This document shows positions 11,792 to 22,687 of a DNA stretch of 64,000 bases, in pieces. The translations under genes were made by a program, and so were the position numbers. How positions within the stretch are numbered: position 1 is the stretch's first letter; every line of letters starts with the position of its first letter. Source of the stretch: Lasioglossum baleicum (taxonomy: Eukaryota; Arthropoda; Insecta; Hymenoptera; Halictidae); the NCBI RefSeq assembly GCF_051020765.1, contig NC_134934.1, positions 7,826,001 through 7,890,000 on the forward strand, written 5' to 3'. Under the pieces are notes generated by a model, which did no database searches, was not told the DNA's origin, and worked only from the letters and a program-made list of their open reading frames with translations.

Positions 11792-12801
11792 GCATGCGTG
11801 TATAATATATGTATACGAGCGCGTATAAATACAGGTGTATAAGAGTACTCGATCACCGAAAGCTTGTTTTCCTTGTATGTGTCTTGTACCGAAACGTTTT
11901 GCGCGAGAGATAAATATGATCGAACGTGTCCGAGAAAGAGGATTGTTCCGTCCCCGTTCCGTATCGAGGGTGTCGTAGAGCGCAGCCTACCGTTTCCCGC
12001 CAAGCGACGACGATGTATACATATACATAATTATATAAAGGTATTCATAAATTAGAGCTCCTTATAATTTACCTTTTAAATTAGATCGAATAATTAATAG
12101 TAATGTTAGTATATACAGGTACAGGTCTCGTATAGTTTGCAGTCGTGTCGTCACTGGTTGCTGTTCGTTCGATCGTCGCGTCGCTCTCGCTCGTTGTGGT
12201 TCTTGAATTTTCTCTGGCGAGCGGACGCCGACCAAGTCCGCCGCCGTTTTCTAGCACGGGACGCGTAGAAAATGGTACCGTCACGCCGTCGGATCGAAGA
12301 CGTCGCGTCGGGAGAAATAATTGGTGCGTCGCGTTATCGACCGACGACGAGGACGGAGGCCGGTTTCGATCATCTGGACCATCGCGTCCCTCGTCGCGAT
12401 AACGCGGCTCGGACCCCGCCTGTGCCATTCAGAGCCGAGAAATTCGCAGTCAAGACGTTACGGGGGGCGAGAGAGAGAGATCATTCCGCGCTCGCCCCGC
12501 CTTCCCACCGCCCTTTCCCCAATAGAGGAGCGCGCGAGTTTTATTTCGTCTCTGTCCTCGAAGCTTGCTCTACTGAACTTGAGCCAATCACGGCTGCCTG
12601 CCATTTTCTCGGCCACCAACAGTACGCGCGGTCTCGCGTCGTGACGCTGCGCGATTAGGATAGTCTTCATTGAGTCATACGTCGTGTCGTTTTTTTAAAT
12701 TTGTATTATGTTCGTAGGAACTTCTTCCTATTCGTTTCGAGGTACACCCTTTTGGCAGTCTGAAATTTGCATTTGTAACGTATGGAAATGTTTGTAATGC
12801 A

Positions 12802-12968
12802 TAGACTGCGGATTTTATGCATTCGTAACGAAAGTGTGCACATTAATGTAAAAATACTATGGCATTCTTTTCAACCGGATCAAATGATTAAGGAAAGAGA
12901 TGCATGTAGCTCCTCCGTCTGGCAATAAATGCAGACGATTCTTATTTTGCATAAAACTCCACAATCTA
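12802..12968. mobile_element. TAGACTGCGGAT-family TIR element, copy 1
   Basis: The left end is TAGACTGCGGATTTTATGCA. The right end, read on the minus strand, is TAGATTGTGGAGTTTTATGC. The 167 bp element has no coding capacity and is one of about 14 related copies or fragments in this window. It lies in the probable Blimp-1 3' UTR. Confidence 0.7.
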
Positions 12969-14068
12969 GTAATGTATGCGGAGAACCTGTCTCCAAATTC
13001 AGAATCAAAAAATTGATTGGTACATGGAAGCATGTTAGCGTCGGAAACGACACGACTTATGCTTGAATTTTCCGATACATAGGTCCCGTTCCGTTGACAC
13101 ATTCAGCACAGCTTCGACGCCTCGAGCCGAGCTTCAAGATAAAAATGATGAAAAAAATGTTGAAGAATCGGACCATCTAATCGGACTGAAAGTATCAACA
13201 AAATGGCCCCATCGCAGAGATAGCATCGCGCAGCGTGAACGATGCATGATCGCGTGCATCGGGTCTCAGAGATGTGGAAAGGGGTTTGCCGACTCGATTG
13301 CCGGCGTCCGAAACTTTGGAATCGCTCCGATCGATTATTCCGGTGAATTGCGCGCGAGGTGAGATCGAGAGTGTTTTCGAGGAGCGTATCGGCATCGAGG
13401 GTGAAAATTTGTAGAGTCTCGAGAATGCTCGATTTTCTCGTGGTCGAGCGATTCCAAAATCGAGTTTCGGCTGGACAACGGAAGTATTCGTGGAAGCGTA
13501 GCGATTTGTATTTGTATACAAGTAGAAAAAGGGAACGGCACGGATTCATCCTTGCGGATACGGTACCCTTTTCTATGCATCGCTGAAGCATGGTCCGTGG
13601 AAGGATAATCGAGAAGCTCGAACGACTTTGGCGCATTCATTTCCCTTCTCTCTTTCCGTTTCTCTCTCTCTCTCTTTCTCTTTCTCGATTTTGTCCCGCG
13701 AATGGCAGCGTGCAACGTGTCGAGCATATTCGAATTCGCGCTCAACTATCCTACATCGGTTCTTTTCCGTGTCGACCCCCTATACCGCGTTCGTCATGAA
13801 TCGGATTCGGATTCAGATTCGTGTTCGTTGGTCGGGCGCTACCATAGAAAAAATATAGAAACGAGTATTTACAAGGAAGGAACTTTGTTACGCTCGTGTA
13901 TGTAGATGGGAATCCCGTCGACTCGTCCTACCCGAATAAGACAACGCCGTCCCACCGACAAAGTATAATCAGCTTTCGAGAATGCAGTGTGTCTACTAAA
14001 AGCTTCGATTCAAGCAACAATGTATATTCAACAATCTCGGGTCGCTTCTCCGTACGCGTGAACACCGC

Positions 14069-14071
<3 letters not shown>

Positions 14072-14118
<47 letters not shown>
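14072..14118. repeat. (TC)n microsatellite
   Basis: A nearly pure TC tract of about 47 bp, 300 bp beyond the Blimp-1 stop codon. Confidence 0.95.
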
Positions 14119-14122
<4 letters not shown>

Positions 14123-14420
14123 TCGATTTCGAAGCGTTTCTCCCACACGATATTCTCCTACGTCCTACGGTGTTTCTCTCGTACACCCCCCACAAAAATT
14201 CCCACCCCCCACCCCCACCGTTCTTTATACACACAGAGTTCGTGATCATTACACACGCTGCTGCTTACGACGAATGAAATTTCTGGAAATTATTACAGTC
14301 CCGGGAATAGCTCTCGAAAGGGAAGCAGGGGTACGAGTACGTTTCGTCTGTCGTGAGCAACTCGTTTACTATTCCACGGCTAGGTTCTGCGCTGGAGCGA
14401 AAGGGCTCATACCCCCGTTC

Positions 14421-14581
14421 TTAGGTGCACTCGATTATGTGAGGCTGGGAGGTCTCTATGACGCTCGGTCTGCCCACGGAGTTCTCCAGGTTGTGGAGGG
14501 ACGTGGAGTGCGGCCCGTGCGTCGATCCGTGCCTCTCGTAGTTCTCGATGTGCTCCAGTTCGCATTCCTTCGGCATGTTTC
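14421..14581 (-). CDS. Blimp-1: Blimp-1 last coding exon, C-terminal tail
   Basis: It encodes residues 933-985 and the TAA. The acceptor is TTTTCGGTTGCAG. The tail begins NMPKECELEHIENYERHG, is acidic and His-rich, and has no zinc finger. Its phase matches the preceding donor at 15127. Confidence 0.85.
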
Positions 14582-17500
14582 CTGCAACCGAAAACGAACC
14601 AACGTGTTCCCCTATCAAACTAGCCTCTGTTTTCCTCTGCAGCTAACACCTTGGGGGACCGTAGCGACGACTCTAAACGAGGCTCAAAATCACCAGCAAT
14701 CGCTGTCCCTTTCACATTTTTCTTTCATCGTCTGCGAATCTACCGATCGTACGGGACCTTCTCTAACCAAACTGTTAACCGTCCCGTCGATCGATGCGAC
14801 GCTCTATCAGCTTACCGAGAAAGTTACAGGGATATGAAAGCGAGCTTGCGTATGCTTGGACGAAAGCTTGTTTCACGGAGAACTTAATAAACGACCCCTG
14901 ATCCCATTTAACCTAGCAATCATTCATCAGGTCTACCAGTTTAGCGTCGACGAGACATCGTAAGTGAGTTGAAACTCTGGTTTCATACCAGAAGCGAACA
15001 AACAGTTTCATTAAAAAGAGGAATAGAAACGTTGTTACGAAGAGAAGCCAATTTCGTTGACCACTGAACAAAATCGGCAATTTTTGGGATTAATATTTGT
15101 GGGTTTCATTATGTCCCGCTCACTCACCAACATTCATGTCAGGCCCGTACTCGTAGTAGGTCGGCGAGCCAACGGCCGCGGCCAGAGCGAGCTCGTCCTC
15201 GATGTTGTTCGGCCTGCAGCTGGTCGTCTTCCAGTGGGTCCTAAGGCCGCTCGCGCTAATGTACTTCTTGTCGCAGCCCTGGCAGGTGTAGGGCCTCTCG
15301 TTCGTGTGTAACCTCTTATGCAGCTTCAGGTGAACGAATTGAGTGAATTTCGCGGGGCATAGGTCGCAGGCGTACGGCTTTTGGCCCGAGTGCAATCTCA
15401 GGTGCGTCTTCAGGTTCGAGGTAGAGCTGAACCTCTTCTTGCAGATCTCGCATTGGTGCGGTTTTTCACCTGCGATTACAATGTTCGTCATTAAATCATT
15501 AAATTTCTTTTCTCGTAGATATTCTACCATATTGAGCTACTCGTAATGTCATCCAACCTTGAAAGAGGCGGTTCCTGAGGTCATTTGATTTGATGTTCCT
15601 AAGGAGTTACTAACGGAAAACACGGATCAATCAGAAATTCCGGCTCGACGGCAGGTGCCACTGAGCGTGGCGTTGGTGCCGAGCCGCGGTGAAGCAGTGA
15701 ACAAGAAAGAGAGCAAAAATTGATTTAAATAAAACTCATTTATTCAGCCTTGCTGTTTCGAAATGAGTGTCACTGGGGTATTCGGGGCCAATAGCTAAGA
15801 GATGCACGTAGATAGTAGGTATACGACAACCTAAGGGATGTGCGGCCAAGTCAACAATCCAGACTTTCATTTTCACTTTCTCTTTCACTTTCTTATCGAT
15901 AAAAGATTTCACACAAATGAACCTACTAAGTTTTAGTACATGAAATAAAAGCAGCAGTCTAATGATCACATTACCCGATTGTTGTGATTTGTGTTATTAG
16001 TACATAACTACGTGTTGGAAAATGTGAACAATGATCGCGAAATCTATGTGATCGCATCTGTGTGAAGTAAACATACGATTAGTTTATCGATAAGAAAGTG
16101 AAAGTGAGAGTGAATGTGAAAGTCCAGATGGTTGACTTCACCGCTCATCCCTTAGGTTGTTGTATACCTATCTACCACCAGCTGTGCAGTTCGTTGACTA
16201 GACCGTATGTCTTTTACCTTTCGTTCAGTTCGTCTCCGAATGGCTCAGTGAATTACAGCACGAAGCAGTAAATGCATTTAAATTAATTAATAAATTAATT
16301 TCTACTATTACTCTTGTTCACTGTTTCACCGCGGCGCGACACCAACGCTACGCTCAGCAGCCGTGCTCCGATTGATCAGTGTTTTTTGTTAATAACTCCT
16401 TAACAAAGCCGGAGGCGGATGTTTTGCAACTGAAAATGTCACTTCAAATAACCTCAGGACCCACTCCCTTCAAGGTTGAACGACATTTTTGGGACACCCT
16501 GCGCAAAGCACAACATTTAATCAACAAGTCCATATTAGGCTTTTTCTTGCAAGGAAATTCTACCTCATACGCGGTAATTCTATTTCATCGTTGTCACAAC
16601 TTTCTACGACAACTATAGTGCGCGTACAGGTCCAGAACCCTTTCTTCCACAACAACAGCTCAGACACACAGCAGCAGGCACGGCTAAAGTAGCAAAATAT
16701 CATCGTTTGGAAGACTTACCGGTGTGGACGAGATGGTGTTTCTGCAGATGCGCCAGTTGTGTGAAGCTTTTGGTGCAGACGTTGCACTTGAACGGCCTTT
16801 CGCCGGAGTGCGTCCTCAGGTGTACCTTGAGGTTGGACAGCTGGCCGAAGGTCTTGCAGCATACGTTGCACTCGTAGTGCATCTTGCCGTCCTTCTTCTT
16901 GAGCGGGTAGGGTAAGGATCTATATCCCCTGGAGCCCTGGGAGTTTGGGCTGAGGGAGCCGCTCTGTGAGCAGCCGTGGTCGTCCGGGGACAGTGAGCTC
17001 GCTGGCGAGTACCGGTTCAACGAGGAGGAGTTCGCGTGTATGGTGAGGCCGGGATGGTGTCCGAGGTGTAGGTTGTGCGTGCCGGCGATCAACGCCTGAT
17101 TGGTGTCGATCTGCATGGTGGAGGAGGTTGGTAGCTGATGACTACTGGTCACTGCCTCGAGCCTCCTGCCATCCGACCTCTCGTAGACGACGTTCCCACT
17201 CGGGGTCGGCGAGTAGGCGGTGCAGTTGATCGACAACGGGGCGACGTTGTGATGCAACGAGCTGTTCTGGTGGTAGATGCCGTACGGGTAGGAGGACGGC
17301 GACTGAATCGGCGAGATGGACACGCTCTGGTTGGCGTTGGCGGCGGAGTTCGGGTAGACCGGGCTCGACTCGATCTGACAGCCACCGGAGCTCGAGTAGA
17401 GGATCGTGGAGGTCGTCGCGGCGCCCTGGCCCGTCCCCGATGGCGAAGGAGATTTGCTCTTTCTCTTGGTCGGACAGCTACCACCTCCACCGGCGCCGCC

Positions 17501-17891
17501 GCTACTGGTCGCCGGGGACGAGTGTATGCCGGTGCTCGACGTCAGTATCGTGCTCGAGGACAACACGCTCCCACTCGAGTGGTGATTGCTCGCGTTGCTG
17601 GACGAATGAATGCTGCCCGGATGGGACTGCAGGCCCGCGTTCCCCGGACCGGTGCTCGAGTGCAAGTTGCTCGTCGGACTCTGCATCGGCAGCGCGCTGT
17701 TCCCGCTGGTGGTCGAGTTCACGCACGTGTCCGCTTGCATCGGCAGGTTCGAGCTTGAGTCCGGGCTGCACGGCAGAATGTTTCCGTAACGATGGGACTT
17801 CTTGTACGAGTAGGCCATCTCCGTTGGGCTGGACGGTGGCGGGGTCACCGAGTCGACGTGGGTTTGATGGTGGATCTGATGATGGTGTTGT

Positions 17892-17932
<41 letters not shown>

Positions 17933-20900
17933 GTGATGCTGCAGGGCCGCGCCGTTATGGTGATGCCCGTGGCTGTGGCTGTTGTTGTTGTTGTTGTCGG
18001 TGCTGCTGCGCAGCAGGATGTTCTCGAGGATGGAACTGCTGGGGCTGGCCAGGTAAGCCGGCCTCCCGGAGCCGGGCATGTTGCCCTTGACCTCGGGCTC
18101 GTAGAAGGGTTTCACGTTCTTCTCGTGGATCTCGTCCTCGTTCACCGTCGACAGCACCACCGCGTTCTTCTGCAACAGCATCGGTGGCGTCACCGATTTC
18201 TGCCGCTCGGGCGTCACCGCTCTGCTCGCCAACTCCTGCTGGTCCTTGTCCTTGCCGGCGCCGTCCAGCCCAGTCTTCGACGCCTGGAAATTCCCGTAGG
18301 TCTTGGTGATCTTGATCTTGACCTTCCTGTACTCGTTCTTCGCGGCCGCGTTGTCCTGCTTGTCGAGCACCTCGTTGCTGCACACCGACGTCTTCGAGTT
18401 CTTGCTGAAGTCCAGCACGTAGTTGTTCTCCGAGTCGGACTCGCTGCTCTCCTCCGGCGGCGTGAGCACCTCGTCGTGGTAACCGTTCGAGTGGTAGCCC
18501 TCGTCGGATCGCACCGATCCATCGGTCGGCGTCATCTGCGACCGTCTCTCGTAGATCGACGGGTCCTTCAGCGGCGAGACCGAGTCCACGCTCGGCGGCA
18601 GCTCGTTCGGCAACGCCGATTGTTGTACTTGTTGTCCTGGAACCGGGAAAGATCGTGTCGTATCATTCTCCGCGAGATACTCTTGCACAGTCTTTGCACC
18701 CGAATTTAATCCTTTCGCAGGTCTTATATTCACCTGTTGCAAATTTATTTGTAGTTACTTTGCGGTCCCATGTGCAATAAAGATTGTCTTTCGGATAATA
18801 ACTTCACATAGGACACACTTTGTTGAAGTAGCTCAGGAGAACAAATTTGTAGAAAAACTTGAGTTGCAAATGGGCGAATAAGACTTACAAAAGGATTGAT
18901 TTGGAGTATGGAACCTGTACGTCGGTAACAATTCCTCGAGCATACTCACGTATTCTTTGAAGCATCAGCTCGCCCGTTAACGGGTAATTCAGCCTCTCCG
19001 CGAACTCTCTGCAGTACCAGACCAACAGCTCTTGGTTTGGTAGTATCGGCTTGATCGTGTAAAAATAAATGTTCATCTGCAACGGGAAAGAACAAGGCCT
19101 TCAGTATCGTCTTCGCGACAGCAACGTAGATTCATCAGGACAACGGAGCGTGATCCGACTCACCTTATACTGGCATGCTATTAGGTTCTGCGATTCGGAC
19201 GAATAAGCCGGGTTTACGTAACGCATCCAATTTGATTTCTGGACGTCATAACCGTCGATGTAATAGAACAGCTCGTTGTTCTTGTACACCTGTCGACGAA
19301 AAGCAGCCACTGTCAGAGACTATATTCCATGGTTTTATGGGTCCACGAACGCGACGCGTAACGAGGTGTATTGCTCGGTGCAAACACGCAGCGATCGAAG
19401 TCGATTCTCGCGTTGGTTATCGCAGAGCAACGCGGCTGTGAAATGTCGACGATTTAGCAGGGAGGATCGAGAGGGAATCCGAGTTCTCTATCGTAACTCA
19501 TCAATTCGTTACGAGGCATCAATGGCTTCGCGGGTTTCGCTTTAAGGCTCGCTTAGATCGGTTGAAACCAGTTTCTGGGGTCTTTGCTGGCTTCTTCCTC
19601 TCTCTCTCTATCCTCCCCGTTTCCCTTTCCGTTCCCTCTGCGCTTTTTCCCGATTACCGATCCCGCAAGAGACCGGCCCCGACCACCGATAACTACCCAG
19701 GTGCGCTCTCGTCCTCGGATCACCGAGAATTTTCATGTCCGGACAAAGTTGATCCTTACCCTCCAGAAGTATTTCCGGTTCGCATCGGCCGGCACCGAGT
19801 CCTTGGTGTACACTTGGCCCACCAGCGGACCGAACCGGGTCCCCTTCGGTATGTAACTTGTGCTCCAAACTCCCAACACCTGCGTACACACGGAACCTTT
19901 CGTTTAGCTTTGGTCGACAAGCTACGAGAATCTCATTTTGCTCGCGAAAATGGACTTTGGGCAACTCGCGGAACTACGAAACGCTATTCAATTATTCAAC
20001 CCCTGCGTCGACACTCTATGGTACCTGGGTATCCGTATTCGAGTTGTCCTTGAAATCACCTTCTTATCGATGATTCGCAAAATTGTTGCACGGCGTACAA
20101 CGCTGTTAGTCGTAGACAATTTTGAGTATCGACGCAAGGATCAATTTTTCGTAGCGTCGGATTCGTTTCGATTTGTAAGGACCGCAACCTCGGATTCTCG
20201 CGTACGAATCTTTCGTCTGATCCTCACGGGACCGGATACCGTCCGCGCCGTTCGATGATAAAATATCGACGGTCGTCGCTGTGTATAGGGTGTAACGAGG
20301 GGATCGATGCATCCCGGAATAGCTCTAGAATAGACCCCGAAGGATTGATAAGCAAGGATCTGAATGGGCTTGGCCACCGGCTACCATAAAGTTGTCAAAA
20401 ACGTCCGCCTTCGGGAAGTTAATAATAATCCGGACGGTCGGATAAAAACAGAATGCTTTCTCCCGAGCTTGAAACGTCGAGCTTCCAGCAGACTATCGAA
20501 CCGAAATACACGCGAGGAACGATCGTCAATTCGGTTCGTCGTCGGAATAGACGTCATATTCAACAGTTTTAACCGAGGAATATTTTTAGAAACCGGGACC
20601 GTCTATATCCGCGGCGCGGAGGATTGTTCGCGCCTACGGGAAATCCAAAGCGGGGAGAAAGGTACGAAGGACTCCATCAAACTGTTACACCTTCTTCCGG
20701 TTCGAAGAACGTTCGTTTAACGCGTAGAAAATTTGGAAAATATTCGCCGTTTGCGTGAGAAAGTAATGAAACTGGAGAAACGCCTGTGTAAAGTGAACTA
20801 TCGACTGGAAAATCGCGTTTCCGCGAAACGATTGGATACTTTGATAGCGCGTATCGGGAGCGTATCAGTTACAGCCGAGCCAGATATGTGCGACAATCGT

Positions 20901-21392
20901 GCAGCTATCTTCCTCTCTCTTTCTCGCTCGATCGCTGTCACCGAGGAAAGTGTGACGATTGACTTGGACTGTAGGTCACGACGCTCGCTAAGTTAATTAG
21001 TTCGACAGCCAGCCGGATCGGTATTCGAATCGTTCAACTTGACCGAAGCGACGCGCGGCGCAGCGTGACGCGAGCAAAACAATTTCCCGAGGGTTTCCGT
21101 TGGACGCGTCTCGTAATCGAGCCTAAATCGATCGAGAAAAGGGAGATTCTGTGTGTGAGTGTGTAGAGGGTCTCGCGACTCTCACCGAGGAGGTCTCGAG
21201 AAATGATTCTTTGGCGGAGGAACGTACATCGTGGAGGGCCTGAGAAGGCTTGAGGACCAAATTTCTCGGCAGGGACGCTTCCGCGCGGTTCGCGTCACCT
21301 GGCGACGCCCCCACGTCCGGTACCAAATACACGGCATGCTGCTCGAATTCCTCTTCCCTCAAGGTCGCGTGATCCCACTCGCTGGCCTCCAT
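14421..21392 (-). CDS. Blimp-1: PRDM1/Blimp-1 orthologue, PR-SET and zinc-finger transcription factor, 985 aa
   Basis: Seven coding exons on the minus strand: 21392-21228, 19879-19760, 19289-19164, 19076-18950, 18636-16720, 15469-15128 and 14581-14421. All introns are GT-AG, phases agree and the sum is 986 codons with TAA. Residues 56-179 form the PR-SET domain; 180-766 are Ser/Pro/Gln/His-rich; 767-903 hold four C2H2 fingers and one C2HC finger. The fingers carry PRDM1 signatures (GQLSNLKVHLR.H, TQLAHLQKH, SSTSNLKTHLRLHSG, TQFVHLKLHKRLH) and the run-in PYPLKKKDGKM. PRDM1 proteins are DNA-binding repressors; Drosophila Blimp-1 is ecdysone-induced, represses beta-ftz-f1 and acts in tracheal and moult timing. 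A splice acceptor just before the ATG shows that noncoding 5' exons exist upstream. Confidence 0.96.
15128..15469 (-). CDS. Blimp-1: Blimp-1 exon with zinc fingers 3 to 5
   Basis: Finger 3 spans residues 823-845, finger 4 851-873, finger 5 879-903. Fingers 3 and 4 are canonical C2H2 with SGQKP and TNERP linkers. Finger 5 ends in Cys instead of the second His (HWKTTSC), as in vertebrate PRDM1. A short acidic region follows. The exon boundary falls in the finger 2-3 linker (HTG/EKP). Confidence 0.95.
15470..16719 (-). other. Blimp-1 intron 6, largely one foldback element
   Basis: A 1.25 kb intron between fingers 2 and 3. About 950 bp of it is the foldback element at 15546-16501. Nothing else of note was seen. 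Confidence 0.8.
15546..16501. mobile_element. long foldback/TIR transposon inside a Blimp-1 intron
   Basis: The outer arms are inverse copies: minus-strand CTCAGGAACCGCCTC...TTCAAGGTTGGATGACAT on the left against CTCAGGACCCACTCC...CAAGGTTGAACGACAT on the right, with GGGACACCCTG just beyond. Inner pairs include GTGTTTT...AACTCCTTA, the GCGGTGAAACAGTGAACAAGA block, and a third pair with CTTATCGATAA and CACTTTC repeats. The element is about 955 bp with no transposase frame, so it would be non-autonomous. It lies antisense-neutral in the intron and does not disturb the exons. Confidence 0.8.
16720..18636 (-). CDS. Blimp-1: Blimp-1 large exon: low-complexity region, polyQ, zinc fingers 1 and 2
   Basis: It encodes residues 180-819. 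I chose the acceptor at 18636 (TTTCCCGGTTCCAG) because it is the only site near the 5' end that has a pyrimidine tract and also fits the phase-1 donor GTGAGT at 18949; the open frame further upstream to 18754 is intronic. An acidic block (TPPEESSESDSENN) sits near residue 235. Next come a His/Asn stretch, about 16 consecutive glutamines (coded by 17888-17935) flanked by histidines, and long Ser/Gly/Pro regions. Finger 1 is residues 767-789 and finger 2 is 795-817. Confidence 0.93.
17880..17945. repeat. CAG/CAA trinucleotide tract (polyglutamine)
   Basis: A mixed CAG and CAA run on the minus strand encodes the Blimp-1 polyQ stretch with flanking histidines. The interruption by CAA codons should limit slippage. 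Confidence 0.9.
18950..19076 (-). CDS. Blimp-1: Blimp-1 exon: end of PR-SET domain
   Basis: Residues 138-179, including LPNQELLVWYCREFAERL, the PRDM1 form of the SET C-terminal core (vertebrate WYCREFAERL). The donor is C/GTGAGT. PR domains usually lack the intact SET catalytic motifs, so methyltransferase activity is not implied. Confidence 0.95.
19164..19289 (-). CDS. Blimp-1: Blimp-1 exon: middle of PR-SET domain
   Basis: Residues 96-137, phase 0 at both ends. It holds the SNWMRYVNPA segment with the conserved NW..YVN of PR domains and QNLIACQYK. Its donor is AAG/GTGAGT. Confidence 0.95.
19760..19879 (-). CDS. Blimp-1: Blimp-1 exon: start of PR-SET domain
   Basis: Residues 56-95, phase 0 at both ends: the GVWSTSYIPKGTRFGPLVGQ segment, which matches the PRDM1 pattern IP.GTRFGPL.G. 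The acceptor is TGTGTACGCAG and the donor AGG/GTAAGG. Confidence 0.93.
19880..21227 (-). other. Blimp-1 intron 1 of the coding region
   Basis: A 1.35 kb CpG-rich intron. It carries short overlapping open frames on both strands but no repeats, domains or paired splice sites that add an exon in phase. Confidence 0.7.
21228..21392 (-). CDS. Blimp-1: Blimp-1 first coding exon
   Basis: Residues 1-55, including REEEFEQHAVYLVPD and LPRNLVLKPSQ, motifs I associate with insect Blimp-1 N-termini. The ATG at 21392-21390 lies six bases after a clear acceptor (TTTCTCTGTGCAG, exon start 21398), so the exon is internal and an untranslated exon lies upstream. The donor is GAT/GTACGT. Confidence 0.9.
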
Positions 21393-21526
21393 CCTTCACT
21401 GCACAGAGAAACACACAAGAAAAAGGTGACGTTAGTTTGGGTTCGTTGGACTCATGGCTACACGCTGGGTAAAAACAGAAGAAACGAGCAAAGAAACGGT
21501 GTATGCATGCATGCATGCCTGTATGT

Positions 21527-21548
21527 ATGTATATATATATATATATAC
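21527..21548. repeat. (AT)n with adjacent GCAT/GTAT repeats
   Basis: A short AT run preceded by ATGCATGCATGC and TGTATGTATGTA. Confidence 0.85.
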
Positions 21549-22627
21549 TCTTTGTGAAGCGGCGGTGTTCCGAGCAAAGTTCGTGATCGACCGGCGCAGT
21601 TGTTCGATCGTACACCTCAGGAACCTGGCGATTCGATACGCATCTAGGTACCGTTATAACCGCGAGTTGTTTACTAAAAGTTTAGCACATATCCAGGCAC
21701 CGTTATGTTCTAGTCCCGGCGCGAGCGTCTTCGATCGACTTTCTCGCTTGTTCCGACGAACAACGCGATTGGTACGCATAGATTGGAGAGTGTGTGTGAG
21801 AGAGAGAGAGAGAGAAAGACGCCGTTTTGCGGATTTGCGAGCTTTGTTTGCGAGGGTCGCCGACAGTAGCCATCGCGGTAGTGTGTCGACGTCGATTATC
21901 GCGCGGCATAAAAGGATCGCGGAAATTGCGACGTATTATTAGAAGGTACCGCGCGTAATGACGGCCGGCGTGAACGCTGCCCGTTATAAATAGTTTCGAT
22001 TCCCCCAGTGAATCGATGCGATCGATAATCCTCGGAACGTTTCGAATGTGTCTCCCGGTTGATAATGCGCGTTCCCGATGATCGTCATTTACCAAAAAAA
22101 GAAGAAACGCATCGGGGAACGTCGCGCTCTCTCGAAAAACAGTCCACGGATCGTGTCCCATTGAGATGTAGTCACGTGCTGCGCGAAAATCGCATTTTTT
22201 TCCTTCCCTGAATCGGCGGCGGTGCAACACTTTAACACCGCGAAAGTGAAACCCGTCCACGCATTGATCGACTGCAGGGGTGAGAGGGAGGGGGCCGGGA
22301 CGGGGCATAAACTCCGAAGACCGCCCCCGCCCCCGCCACCCGACGCCTCCTTTCACCCCGTTTCACCCCCTTTCAATCCCTCGCGCGACCCCGCACGCCC
22401 GCGCGGTCGGGGGTTTTCGCTATACTCGTTGAATTTCCATTTCCGTGGAAATCGCGCACTATCAGCCCGTTCACTATTCGTTAACTTTCCGCGTAACTTT
22501 TTGCCTCCTCGTGCCTCCGCCCCCCGCACCCGACCCGGTCGTTTCAACCCTTTCGCACAACGGATCTTTTTCCCTTCGCTCTCTAGAGTCTCGACGTTCT
22601 TTCCGCGAACGACGAGAAGCGTCGTTC

Positions 22628-22640
22628 CTCTTTCTCTCTC

Positions 22641-22684
<44 letters not shown>
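22628..22684. repeat. (TC)n microsatellite
   Basis: A TC tract of 57 bp with single interruptions. Confidence 0.95.

Positions 22685-22687
<3 letters not shown>

Larger units (their letters stand above)
7848..12539. other. sequence between convergent genes, no gene supported
   Basis: This holds pyrimidine-rich stretches (8580-8790, 10365-10560), a GGTTTC array, a large palindrome at 11421-11625 and CpG-rich unique sequence. Minus-strand AATAAA signals at 8283-8288 and 8290-8295 could end a very long Blimp-1 3' UTR of about 6.1 kb, but a nearer signal exists at 12540. All open frames are short, overlap on both strands, or read through simple repeats. Confidence 0.4.
12540..14420 (-). other. 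probable Blimp-1 3' UTR
   Basis: Sequence downstream of the Blimp-1 stop on its own strand. The nearest minus-strand AATAAA I can find is at 12540-12545, which would give a 3' UTR of about 1.9 kb. The interval includes a TC microsatellite and a TIR element. No other gene on either strand is convincing; the 313-codon frame from 13896 is an accidental reading that crosses the TC tract and runs antisense to the last Blimp-1 exon. Confidence 0.4.

Noticed and set aside
13896..14837. 313-codon plus-strand frame
   Set aside because: It passes through the TC tract and lies antisense to the last Blimp-1 coding exon. It has no domain.
17138..18709. Plus-strand frames of 206-305 codons and other minus-strand frames opposite the large Blimp-1 exon
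   Set aside because: They are shadows of the GC-rich third positions in the Blimp-1 coding exon.
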